This document shows, piece by piece, positions 23,879 to 30,736 of a stretch of 64,000 nt of DNA (within the stretch, counting starts at the first letter, position 1; each line of letters begins with the position of its first letter). A model generated the notes under the pieces. The model did not search any database and was not told where the DNA came from. It worked only from the letters and a program-made list of their open reading frames with translations. The position numbers and the translations under genes were made by a program. Source of the DNA: a bacterium (lineage in GTDB: Bacteria > Pseudomonadota > Alphaproteobacteria > Acetobacterales > Acetobacteraceae); contig JAMFRO010000002.1 in the NCBI GenBank assembly GCA_026224825.1, positions 62,001 through 126,000 on the forward strand. The letters are read 5' to 3'.

Positions 23879-25386
23879 GCAGCCTGGCGGGCGGGGCGGA
23901 GGAGTAGGATGGTGGGGGCGACGAGGATGCTTAGGATCAGCATCAGTTTGAAGTCATTGCCGTAGGCGATGATCTGGGCCTGGCGGGTGATGGTTGCATC
24001 CAGCGCCGCTGCGCCTGTGGCGTGCAAGGGGTTCCAGAATTGGCCTGCGGCGCCTGATTGCAGGGCGTGGTTGAAGGGGGTGATTACCGCGCTGATGATG
24101 GCGTGGTTGACCTGTGTGTTGGCGGTGAGCAGCGCGCCGGTGACGGAGATGCCGATGGCGCTGCCCATGTTGCGGATGAGGCTGAACACCCCGGCCGCCT
24201 CGACGCGCAGCTCCAGCGGCAGAGTGGCGTAGATGACGGTGCTGAGCGGCATGAACACCAGCCCGACGGAGAAGCCCTGGATGATGCCGGTGACGACCAC
24301 GGTGGTTTCGGAAACATCCGGCGTCCACCGGGTGAATTGATACAGCGCCCATACGCCGATGACCGAGCCGGTACCGATGAACCAGCGCACGTCCACGCGG
24401 TTGACGAAGCGGCCGGCGAACAGCATGGCGGCCATGGTGCCGAGACCCCGGGGGCCGAGCAGCAGGCCGGTGGTGATGACTGGATCGCCCGAGAGATTTT
24501 GCAAATAGGGCGAGAGCAGCGCCAGCGTGGCGTATTGCACCAGGCCAACGAGGAAGACCAGGATTGTGCCGGTGGCGAAATTCACATCGGCGAAGAGTTT
24601 GGGCGAGAGGAAGGGTTTGGGGGCGAGGGCCGTCTGCACCGCGAAGAGGTAAAAGCCGATGCCGGCCAGGCAGGCCTCGGTGACGATCTCGGGGGCGGAG
24701 AACCAGTCCACGATCTCGCCGCGGTCCAGCAGCAGTTGGAGCGCTCCCACACCCAGGCTAAGCGCGAGGAAGCCGAGCCAGTCGAAGCGCATGGCACGGA
24801 CGACGGGGGTTTCTTTCAGGAAGATGAGCATGCCCAAAGTGGCGAAGATGCCGAGCGGCACGTTGACGTAGAACACCCAGCGCCAGGACAGCTCCTGCGT
24901 CAGCCAGCCGCCGATGATGGGCCCCGCCACCGGCCCCACCTGCACGCCGATGCCCCACATGGCGAGCGCTCTACCCCGTTTCTCGCCGGGGTACAGCTCC
25001 ATGAGCACGGTCTGGCTGAGCGGCACCAGCGCCCCGCCGCAGGCCCCCTGGATGAGCCGGAACAGCACGATCTGCCCCACGGATTGCGCCATGCCGCACA
25101 ATACCGAGGCGATGGTGAAGCCGCCGATGGAGAGCACGAACACCCGCGTGCGGCCGAAGCGTGAGACCAGGAAGCTGGTGGGGGCGGTCATGATGGCGCA
25201 GGAGATGATGTAGCTGGTGAGGACCCAGTTGATCTCATCCTGGCTCGCCGCCATCGTGCCCTGCATATAGGGAAGTGCTACGTTGGCGATGGTGCTGTCC
25301 AGCGCCTGAACCAATGTTGCCAGCATGGTGCAGATGGTGAGAATGATGAGCGCCGTCCGGCTGTAGCCAGTTTGAACGCTGTTCAT
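23872..25386 (-). CDS. DHA2-family multidrug exporter (EmrB/QacA-like), copy 2
   Basis: A 504-residue 14-helix major facilitator, strongly similar to the copy at 21889: L-D-S-T-I-A-N-V-A-L-P-Y-M-Q-G-T-M, G-R-T-R-V-F-V-L-S-I-G-G-F, R-L-I-Q-G-A-C-G-G-A-L-V-P-L, G-P-V-A-G-P-I-I-G-G-W-L-T. It ends in a short basic tail whose last codons lie inside palindrome B. A drug-proton antiporter by family; the substrate is unknown. ATG 25386 is supported by good alignment of the first helix with the paralog. Confidence 0.92.
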   Translation of the reverse strand: MNSVQTGYSRTALIILTICTMLATLVQALDSTIANVALPYMQGTMAASQDEINWVLTSYIISCAIMTAPTSFLVSRFGRTRVFVLSIGGFTIASVLCGMAQSVGQIVLFRLIQGACGGALVPLSQTVLMELYPGEKRGRALAMWGIGVQVGPVAGPIIGGWLTQELSWRWVFYVNVPLGIFATLGMLIFLKETPVVRAMRFDWLGFLALSLGVGALQLLLDRGEIVDWFSAPEIVTEACLAGIGFYLFAVQTALAPKPFLSPKLFADVNFATGTILVFLVGLVQYATLALLSPYLQNLSGDPVITTGLLLGPRGLGTMAAMLFAGRFVNRVDVRWFIGTGSVIGVWALYQFTRWTPDVSETTVVVTGIIQGFSVGLVFMPLSTVIYATLPLELRVEAAGVFSLIRNMGSAIGISVTGALLTANTQVNHAIISAVITPFNHALQSGAAGQFWNPLHATGAAALDATITRQAQIIAYGNDFKLMLILSILVAPTILLLRPARQAAA

Positions 25387-25488
25387 GATTGCCGCCAGGA
25401 CAGAGCGACTGTAAAACTCGTGCGAATGTCAGTTATCCAGACAGGTGGTCTGACCTATATCTGCCAGAAACCCGGCCGGAGGTGAAGT

Positions 25489-25509
25489 GCTAAGCGACCA
25501 GCCGCCATT
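25489..25509. repeat. Extra copy of the mipZ 3' end (left repeat of a putative cassette)
   Basis: GCTAAGCGACCAGCCGC at 25489-25505 is an exact 17-base match, in the same orientation, to 26090-26106, which encodes the last residues and stop of mipZ (L-R-L-V-A-stop). Four further bases match after one mismatch. The 584 bases between the two copies hold one plus-strand gene. Confidence 0.85.
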
Positions 25510-25589
25510 GACGCGGAGCGTCCTTGACGCCGTCGCAACGGAAAGCGACTCTGGGTGGACCGGGGCGATGGCGCAATGGAGATTAGGTC

Positions 25590-26060
25590 TTGCAGACGTA
25601 TCTACGAGCATATGTATTTGTTATATCCTTGCTCGCTTTTGCACAGCCAGCGATGGCTGCGCCGGAACAAGCATGCTTGGATCATCTAACATTCCGCTGG
25701 ACTTCGGGTGCCCCTCTCCGGGGTGATGTAATATATCCCCCGCGTTCCGCTTTGGCCAATCAGCCATTTTTGACTGATCCAAAACTATTATCGATCAAAC
25801 ACGGACAAATTTTTCCTGGGATTCCAGACCTGTCCATCAAACTTGACGCGAAAGCCATGGCGATCGTGAACAAGGAAACGGAATCTCATAACGGGTCGCA
25901 ATTGCTGATCATGAGAGGCGATAGCATCATCATGACAATGATGCTGCACGGCTCGATCGAAGGTGACACAATGGTCGCCTCGGGAACAGCGGCAGATCTT
26001 GATCGATTGCAAACGGCCCTGGAAACAAACACCGTGGCATGTGAGACGCGCGAATATTGA
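25590..26060 (+). CDS. Hypothetical exported protein in a low-GC cassette
   Basis: A 156-residue protein with a signal peptide (hydrophobic core F-V-I-S-L-L-A-F-A, end A-M-A-A). The mature part begins P-E-Q-A-C-L-D-H-L and has a second Cys near the C-terminus (V-A-C-E-T-R-E-Y), so a periplasmic disulfide is possible. No family is recognised. The start is TTG 25590 with GGAG at 25578-25581. Its GC content, judged by eye at about half, is well below that of both neighbours, and it lies between direct repeats of the mipZ 3' end, suggesting acquisition. Confidence 0.65.
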   Translation: MQTYLRAYVFVISLLAFAQPAMAAPEQACLDHLTFRWTSGAPLRGDVIYPPRSALANQPFLTDPKLLSIKHGQIFPGIPDLSIKLDAKAMAIVNKETESHNGSQLLIMRGDSIIMTMMLHGSIEGDTMVASGTAADLDRLQTALETNTVACETREY

Positions 26061-26090
26061 ACGCTGGAGACGTCTTCGTAAAACCCTCAG

Positions 26091-26936
26091 CTAAGCGACC
26101 AGCCGCAATTTGGCGGTGGGCAGCTTTATGGCGGAGACCAGGGCCCGCACCTCATTGCGCGCCGCCACATGGCTCAGCCCCATGGCGATGCCGATATTGG
26201 CTTCCTTCACATCCATCAGCGTGAGGCCCTGCAGATACAGCTCGCGGAAGATCACGCGCTCGCCGAAACCCTTCACGGTGCGGAAGCCGATGCGCTTGGC
26301 CAGCAGTTCCAGCGTCTCGCCCACATCGCGCTTGTTGCGGGCTTCCGAGGCGGCGAGGCGGTTGCGCATCACGATCCAGTCGAATTTACCGCGATCGCGG
26401 GTGAAGCGGTTTTTGCGGGCTTCCCACACCATCTCGGAATAGATGCTGGGGTTGATGATGTCGTGGTTATCGGGCTCGACCTTCGCCAGCATCGAGAAAT
26501 CCACGAAACTATCGTTGATGGGGGTGATCAGCGTATCCGCATGGGAATGGCCGAAGCGAGAGAGATGGGTGTCCGCCCCTGGGCAGTCGATGACGATGAT
26601 TTCAGCACCGCCATTTACCAGTTCGGCCACGGCAGCGTTGAATGTTTCGCGCTCCTCGGCCTCGGCCTCGGCGCGATGCTCATGGTTGGAACGGAATACG
26701 GAGCGGAAATCCGGCAAAGGCAGCTCTATGCCCTTGCTCACGACGAAATGCCGCCGCGCCGCCAGCGTGCCGGCCAAAGTGCCCTGGCGCGCATCGAGGT
26801 CTATGGCGCCGACCTTATAGCCCTCCCGCAGGAGTGACACGATGATGTGGATGGCGCTGGTGGATTTGCCCGAGCCGCCCTTTTCATTGCCCAGGACAAT
26901 GAAATAGGGACGCCCCGATGCTGAAATAACGGCCAT
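26091..26936 (-). CDS. mipZ: Division-site positioning ATPase MipZ
   Basis: A 281-residue ParA/MinD-family ATPase. It has the deviant Walker A G-N-E-K-G-G-S-G-K-S-T-S-A-I-H with Lys 19 and Lys 24, D-L-D-A-R-Q-G-T-L and I-I-V-I-D-C-P-G-A-D-T. MipZ forms a gradient from the chromosome poles through ParB and inhibits FtsZ polymerisation, placing the ring at midcell; ftsZ is in this window at 52509-54026. Four GANTC sites sit just upstream. The last 17 bases of the gene region are duplicated at 25489. Confidence 0.94.
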   Translation of the reverse strand: MAVISASGRPYFIVLGNEKGGSGKSTSAIHIIVSLLREGYKVGAIDLDARQGTLAGTLAARRHFVVSKGIELPLPDFRSVFRSNHEHRAEAEAEERETFNAAVAELVNGGAEIIVIDCPGADTHLSRFGHSHADTLITPINDSFVDFSMLAKVEPDNHDIINPSIYSEMVWEARKNRFTRDRGKFDWIVMRNRLAASEARNKRDVGETLELLAKRIGFRTVKGFGERVIFRELYLQGLTLMDVKEANIGIAMGLSHVAARNEVRALVSAIKLPTAKLRLVA

Positions 26937-26949
26937 GCCTTTGCTCCTG

Positions 26950-27002
26950 GATTCGCACCCAACTTACTGGGCGACTCGGAGTTTACCCGAATCTGCCGAT
27001 TC
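26950..27002 (-). promoter_or_regulatory. Cluster of four GANTC (CcrM methylation) sites upstream of mipZ
   Basis: GANTC occurs at 26950 (GATTC), 26973 (GACTC), 26989 (GAATC) and 26998 (GATTC), all within 53 bases and 14-66 bases upstream of the mipZ ATG. One site per about 256 bases is expected at random. In Caulobacter, GcrA binds methylated GANTC promoters including that of mipZ; gcrA is also in this window. Confidence 0.65.
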
Positions 27003-27021
27003 GGCAGGCATGGTTTATGCG

Positions 27022-27834
27022 TTATCGTGCGGGAGGCTTCACCGGCTTGGTCGCGGTAAGGATTACAGCGGGATAGGCGAACAGAATCTTGTTCCCCTCG
27101 CGCCTGGTGTTCAGCCCCATGCCATCGCCTGGCACCGCCTCCTCGAACAGGCGCAGCACGGCGGCGGCGTCATCAGGGAAGGAGCGCGCCACGGCGGTGC
27201 CGGCCTCATCCGGTACCTGAAAGAATTTTTGCGCCGGCACCGGCAGGTCCGCCGCGGCGAACAGATTGCACAGGGCGCCGAGGGTTAAAAATTCCACGGT
27301 GGAGGGGTCGCGGTGGCGCTCCATTTTATTGAAGGCATCGGCTTTGGCTTTGTCGTCCGAGGCGACGGCGTCGCTGACCAGCACCACCCCGCCGGGGCGG
27401 CAGACGCGCACCATCTCCGCCAGTGCCGCCAGCGGCCGGGCGAAATGGTGGAAGGCGAAGCGGCAGGTGACGATGTCGAAGCTCTGCTCCTGGAACGGCA
27501 GCGCATACACATTGCCCTCGGCCCAGGTGACGTTTTTACGCCCTTCGGCCTCGGCCAGAGCGCGGGCCTGGTCCAGCATGGCCTGGGTGGCGTCCAGCCC
27601 GGTGGCGTGGCGGGCGCGTTTGGCCATGGCCACCACCACGCTGCCGGGGCCGCAGGCGATGTCCAGCGTGGTATGGTCAGGGCCGGGGTGCGCGGCATCC
27701 ACGAGCAGGGCCAAAGCCTCGGCGCTGTGCAGCTCGGGCACGGAAGCAAAAATCCCGGCCTGGCGGGTAAACTGGTCACGGATCAGCGCATCATGCACTG
27801 CTGCGGAATCTGGCGCGGGATCTGGGTTGGACAT
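27022..27834 (-). CDS. Class I SAM-dependent methyltransferase, UbiE-like
   Basis: A 270-residue methyltransferase. Motif I is T-L-D-I-A-C-G-P-G-S-V-V-V-A-M-A, followed by G-L-D-A-T-Q-A-M-L, N-V-Y-A-L-P-F-Q-E-Q-S-F-D-I-V-T-C-R-F-A-F-H-H-F and V-C-R-P-G-G-V-V-L-V. The pattern resembles UbiE/Coq5 or small-molecule methyltransferases; the substrate is unknown. ATG 27834. A hairpin (27949-27974) lies in the gap between this gene and the next minus-strand gene. Confidence 0.88.
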   Translation of the reverse strand: MSNPDPAPDSAAVHDALIRDQFTRQAGIFASVPELHSAEALALLVDAAHPGPDHTTLDIACGPGSVVVAMAKRARHATGLDATQAMLDQARALAEAEGRKNVTWAEGNVYALPFQEQSFDIVTCRFAFHHFARPLAALAEMVRVCRPGGVVLVSDAVASDDKAKADAFNKMERHRDPSTVEFLTLGALCNLFAAADLPVPAQKFFQVPDEAGTAVARSFPDDAAAVLRLFEEAVPGDGMGLNTRREGNKILFAYPAVILTATKPVKPPAR

Positions 27835-27948
27835 GGTTTTTACTCCAGCAGAATAGATATGGGGCGTGCGGAAGCCGGCTCCAAGGGAACCGGCTAGATA
27901 AGTCGCCGGATAAAAACCTGCTGGGTCATGTGGGGAGGCTAAAGGGCA

Positions 27949-27974
27949 GCGGCCGGATTGGCAAATCCGGCCGC
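27949..27974 (-). terminator. Probable terminator of the small exported protein gene
   Basis: An 11-bp perfect stem, GCGGCCGGATT (27949-27959) and AATCCGGCCGC (27964-27974), with a 4-base loop. On the minus strand it follows the gene ending at 28002. The T run is short (CCCTTT), so efficiency is uncertain. Confidence 0.5.
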
Positions 27975-27984
27975 CTTATCTTTA

Positions 27985-28010
27985 TCTCTTATTCGCCCCT
28001 CTTATTCACC
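27985..28010. repeat. 13-bp tandem duplication over a stop codon
   Basis: TCTCTTATTCGCC (27985-27997) and CCTCTTATTCACC (27998-28010) are 11 of 13 identical. The right copy contains the stop of the minus-strand gene ending at 28002, so the last codons plus stop are repeated downstream. Confidence 0.75.
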
Positions 28011-28262
28011 GTGCGCCTGGCCGTAGGCGAGGCCTTCATTCACCTGTGCGATGGCCTGGGCCACCAGATGCCGCGCGGCACTTGCATGGCCGCCTTTATC
28101 CTGCGTGACATGCGAGAGATAGTCTTGCGCGGATTGCAGCGAGGACAAGGCCCCCTGCAATTCCGGCTGGCCGGCGATGGCGACACCCGCCCCCAGCCCG
28201 GCCGTGGCCGCAACGATGGCGACGGCGAATAATTTGATCTGCGCGGTTTTTAGAAACTTCAT
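28002..28262 (-). CDS. Small conserved exported protein
   Basis: An 86-residue protein with a signal peptide or N-terminal anchor (A-V-A-I-V-A-A-T-A-G-L-G-A-G-V-A-I-A-G). The mature helical part has L-Q-S-A-Q-D-Y-L and the pattern D-K-G-G-H-A-S-A-A-R-H-L-V-A-Q-A-I-A-Q-V-N-E-G. Short exported proteins with a G-G-H...A-I-x-L-V-x-x-A-I motif recur in proteobacteria; no function is known. Its 3' end carries a 13-bp tandem duplication. Confidence 0.7.
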   Translation of the reverse strand: MKFLKTAQIKLFAVAIVAATAGLGAGVAIAGQPELQGALSSLQSAQDYLSHVTQDKGGHASAARHLVAQAIAQVNEGLAYGQAHGE

Positions 28263-28435
28263 AACGGCCAGTCCTCATTCCTGTTTTTTGTGAAATCCTT
28301 GTGGATTTCCCAAAACCTAGTCTTTTGATGGCGTTTCCAAAAGACCGGCAACGCCTATGCGACGCCTGGGTCCGGTTAAAAAATGTAACGCCGCGAACCG
28401 CGCGCGATAGCGGGAACCCTACCAGGCGGGATTCG

Positions 28436-28813
28436 TCAGCGTGTGAAGCCGCGCAATGTCTGGGCTATTTTTGAGCTCTGGTATGGTTTGGGGATGTATA
28501 CGGCGCGCGCTGGCATACGATCATTATGTGGGCGTAATTGACCCGATGTTAGAATAATCTCGGTGGGCGGCCAGCGATCGCGGATTTGGTTGGCCAACTG
28601 CATGCCATTCAGACTCCCTGGCATGTCGATGTCGGCAAACACCACCGCGATATCGCTTCGGCTTTCAAGGATGGCCAACGCCTCATCGGCATTTGCCGCC
28701 TCTATGCCGTTGAACCCAGCCTCCGCGACGATTTCCATCGCCAGCATCCGGATAATTGGCTCATCTTCAACAATAAGAACCGACTGCCGAACCACCGCTT
28801 CCTGGTTTAACAA
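28436..28813 (-). CDS. Single-domain response regulator
   Basis: A 125-residue receiver domain: V-E-D-E-P-I-I-R at the acidic pocket, phospho-acceptor Asp 61 in V-F-A-D-I-D-M-P-G, L-T-S-G-Q (Thr/Ser switch) and I-P-K-P-Y (Lys). No output domain. Start choice: TTG 28813 has GGGAG seven bases upstream. TTG 28840 lies inside a tandem repeat, and GTG 28795 is a third option. It is divergent from a HWE/HisKA_2-type histidine kinase gene, a plausible partner. Confidence 0.85.
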   Translation of the reverse strand: MLNQEAVVRQSVLIVEDEPIIRMLAMEIVAEAGFNGIEAANADEALAILESRSDIAVVFADIDMPGSLNGMQLANQIRDRWPPTEIILTSGQLRPHNDRMPARAVYIPKPYQSSKIAQTLRGFTR

Positions 28814-28825
28814 TTGCCTGCTCCC

Positions 28826-28864
28826 AAAAACCTGTGCCAAAGACCTGTGTCAAAAAACTGTGCT
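28826..28864. repeat. 13-bp imperfect tandem repeat x3 upstream of the response regulator
   Basis: Units AAAAACCTGTGCC (28826), AAAGACCTGTGTC (28839) and AAAAAACTGTGCT (28852) lie head to tail directly upstream of the response-regulator start, in the divergent promoter region. They could act as regulator-binding repeats or reflect slippage. Confidence 0.7.
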
Positions 28865-29018
28865 AGAGGGTTGTAACTGCGCACGAATGCTGGACAATTC
28901 AAATTAAGGTCGCGCAATAGAGCGCGTCCGCCCGCTTGTGGCCGGGCCGGCAAAACTCATATATCTATCCAGCGGGTCAGTTCTCTAGAAATGGCCCTTG
29001 CTCTTTTACGAGGTCACG

Positions 29019-30134
29019 ATGACGGACACCGAACGCCCAGACAGCAAGCCAGACAGCCAGGACGCACCGCCGCCGGTCGCAGCACTTCTGACCACGCCTG
29101 ACCTCTCCGATGCGCTTGAAAGCAAGCAGTTCCGGCGGTTTTTGGATCAGGTACCGATCGCCATCGCGCTCTCCGAACTTGGTAGCGAAGAGCATATCAT
29201 TTACGTGAATCCTGAATTCGAGCGCATCTCCGCGCGCGATGCCGCCGCCGTGGAGGGCCAGAGGTGGAACATACTACGCGGCCGCGCAGACCGCTCGGAT
29301 GACCAATTGGACGCCGGCGATGCCATTGTTCAACGCTCCGATTTCGTCGGCACATTCCGGCTTGAAGGTGATGCCCAATCCGTAAATCTGGTCGACATAT
29401 ATTCCAACGTCATTGAAGACGATACCGGCACGCCCTGCTACCGCCTCGCCGCCTTGGTCGATGTTAATGAGCATGCGACCAAAGTTGAGCAGCTCGACCA
29501 GAAGATCGAGGAGAAGGAAACGCTACTGCTCGAGATTCAACATCGGGTCAGAAACAATCTGCAGATGATCACGGCCTTGATTCGTATTGAGGCGCGAAAT
29601 ACACGAGGCAAAATCGACACCGCGACTTTTGACCGATTGGCCGGGCGGATCGAAGCGATCCAATTGCTCTATTCCACTTTGGTTGAGCACGGCGCGGAAG
29701 GCGAGGTTGATCTCGGGCTTTACGTCAGTGAAATTGCGACCTCGGTTCTACGCGCGCATAGCGTTGAAGGCATCAGGCTCGATCTGAAAGTGGATACTTG
29801 GCCCGTCTCGGTCAACGTTGCCATGCCCACCGGTCTCGTCGTGAATGAATTGCTTACCAACGCGCTGAAATATGCCTTTGCCGGGCGGCCAGGCGGGACG
29901 ATCACGGTGCATAGTCTCGCGGAAACCTATGGCTGCCGCATTATCGTCGCTGATGATGGGATTGGCTTGCCGCCCGATATCACCTGGCCCAAGCCAGGCA
30001 AGCTCAGCGCGCTGATCGTGCAATCTCTACGGACCAATGCAAAAGCGCAAGTCGAGGTGAGTTCGGAGCCGGGCAAAGGCATGCGTGTCGCCATATCGTT
30101 TTCGCGGCGGGACGCGGCACCGGAAAGCCACTGA
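29019..30134 (+). CDS. PAS-domain sensor histidine kinase, HisKA_2/HWE type
   Basis: A 371-residue soluble kinase. An N-terminal PAS/LOV-like domain (about 35-150) includes F-L-D-Q-V-P-I-A-I-A-L-S, I-Y-V-N-P-E-F-E-R-I-S and G-R-W/N-I-L-R-G-R-type spacing without the N-C-R-F-L photoactive Cys block. The phospho-His is near residue 175 in E-I-Q-H-R-V-R-N-N-L-Q-M-I. The HATPase has N-E-L-L-T-N-A-L-K-Y-A-F and D-D-G-I-G-L-P. There is no transmembrane segment. ATG 29019 (GAGG upstream) is used rather than TTG 28998. It is divergent from the response regulator; such kinases often act in general stress signalling. Confidence 0.9.
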   Translation: MTDTERPDSKPDSQDAPPPVAALLTTPDLSDALESKQFRRFLDQVPIAIALSELGSEEHIIYVNPEFERISARDAAAVEGQRWNILRGRADRSDDQLDAGDAIVQRSDFVGTFRLEGDAQSVNLVDIYSNVIEDDTGTPCYRLAALVDVNEHATKVEQLDQKIEEKETLLLEIQHRVRNNLQMITALIRIEARNTRGKIDTATFDRLAGRIEAIQLLYSTLVEHGAEGEVDLGLYVSEIATSVLRAHSVEGIRLDLKVDTWPVSVNVAMPTGLVVNELLTNALKYAFAGRPGGTITVHSLAETYGCRIIVADDGIGLPPDITWPKPGKLSALIVQSLRTNAKAQVEVSSEPGKGMRVAISFSRRDAAPESH

Positions 30135-30144
30135 TGGACCGCAT

Positions 30145-30687
30145 TTAGCCTAATTTTACCCGTTCCGCAAAAGCCGTGAAAATAGCCAGCATCTTGCCAA
30201 AAAATTCCAACGTGCCGGCTTCGGTGAGTTTTCCGTCCGCGAATTTTGCCCCTGCCCCGCCTATGAAAACCTCCGGCTGGCCGAGCAACTGCACGGAGAG
30301 CACGCCCAGCGTCTGCCGCAACGGATATTGCGCGCGCGACGTGCCCAGCGCACCGGGCGAGACGCCACAAATGGCGGCGGCCTTATGGGCCAAAGTGCTG
30401 GCCGGGCGCGAGGCCCAGTCTATGGCGTTTTTCAACGGTGCCGGGATGGAAGCGTTATATTCCGGCGTGGCAAAGAGGATCGCATCCGCCGCCAGCACTT
30501 CGGACCGAAAACGCTCCACCTGCGCGGGGAATTTGCCGCCCTGCTCCAGATCCTGATTGATCAAGGGCAGATCACCGATCTCGGCAATGCTGAACTCGTG
30601 GCCTTGCAGCAGCGTGGCGGCGGTATGCAGCAACGCGGTATTCCAGGAGGCTTTCCGTAAACTGCCGGAAATACCGAGTATCTTCAT
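30145..30687 (-). CDS. NADPH-dependent FMN reductase
   Basis: A 180-residue flavodoxin-like reductase: G-I-S-G-S-L-R-K-A-S-W-N-T at the phosphate-binding loop, A-T-P-E-Y-N-A-S-I-P-A-P-L-K-N-A-I-D-W-A-S-R typical of the ArsH/ChrR/YieF group. It reduces quinones, chromate or azo compounds in family members; the natural substrate is unknown. It converges on the histidine kinase gene and lies 38 bases downstream of the nitronate monooxygenase-like gene on the same strand, so a flavin-enzyme operon is possible. Confidence 0.88.
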   Translation of the reverse strand: MKILGISGSLRKASWNTALLHTAATLLQGHEFSIAEIGDLPLINQDLEQGGKFPAQVERFRSEVLAADAILFATPEYNASIPAPLKNAIDWASRPASTLAHKAAAICGVSPGALGTSRAQYPLRQTLGVLSVQLLGQPEVFIGGAGAKFADGKLTEAGTLEFFGKMLAIFTAFAERVKLG

Positions 30688-30697
30688 AATCCGCGCC

Positions 30698-30736
30698 CCT
30701 TATTTGCCGACCTTATTTGCCAACCTTATTTGCCGG
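30698..30736. repeat. 13-bp tandem triplication over a stop codon
   Basis: CCTTATTTGCCGA (30698), CCTTATTTGCCAA (30711) and CCTTATTTGCCGG (30724) are head to tail. On the minus strand each unit reads G-K-stop (GGC AAA TAA), the genuine 3' end of the flavin oxidoreductase gene, followed by two extra copies. Confidence 0.9.
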
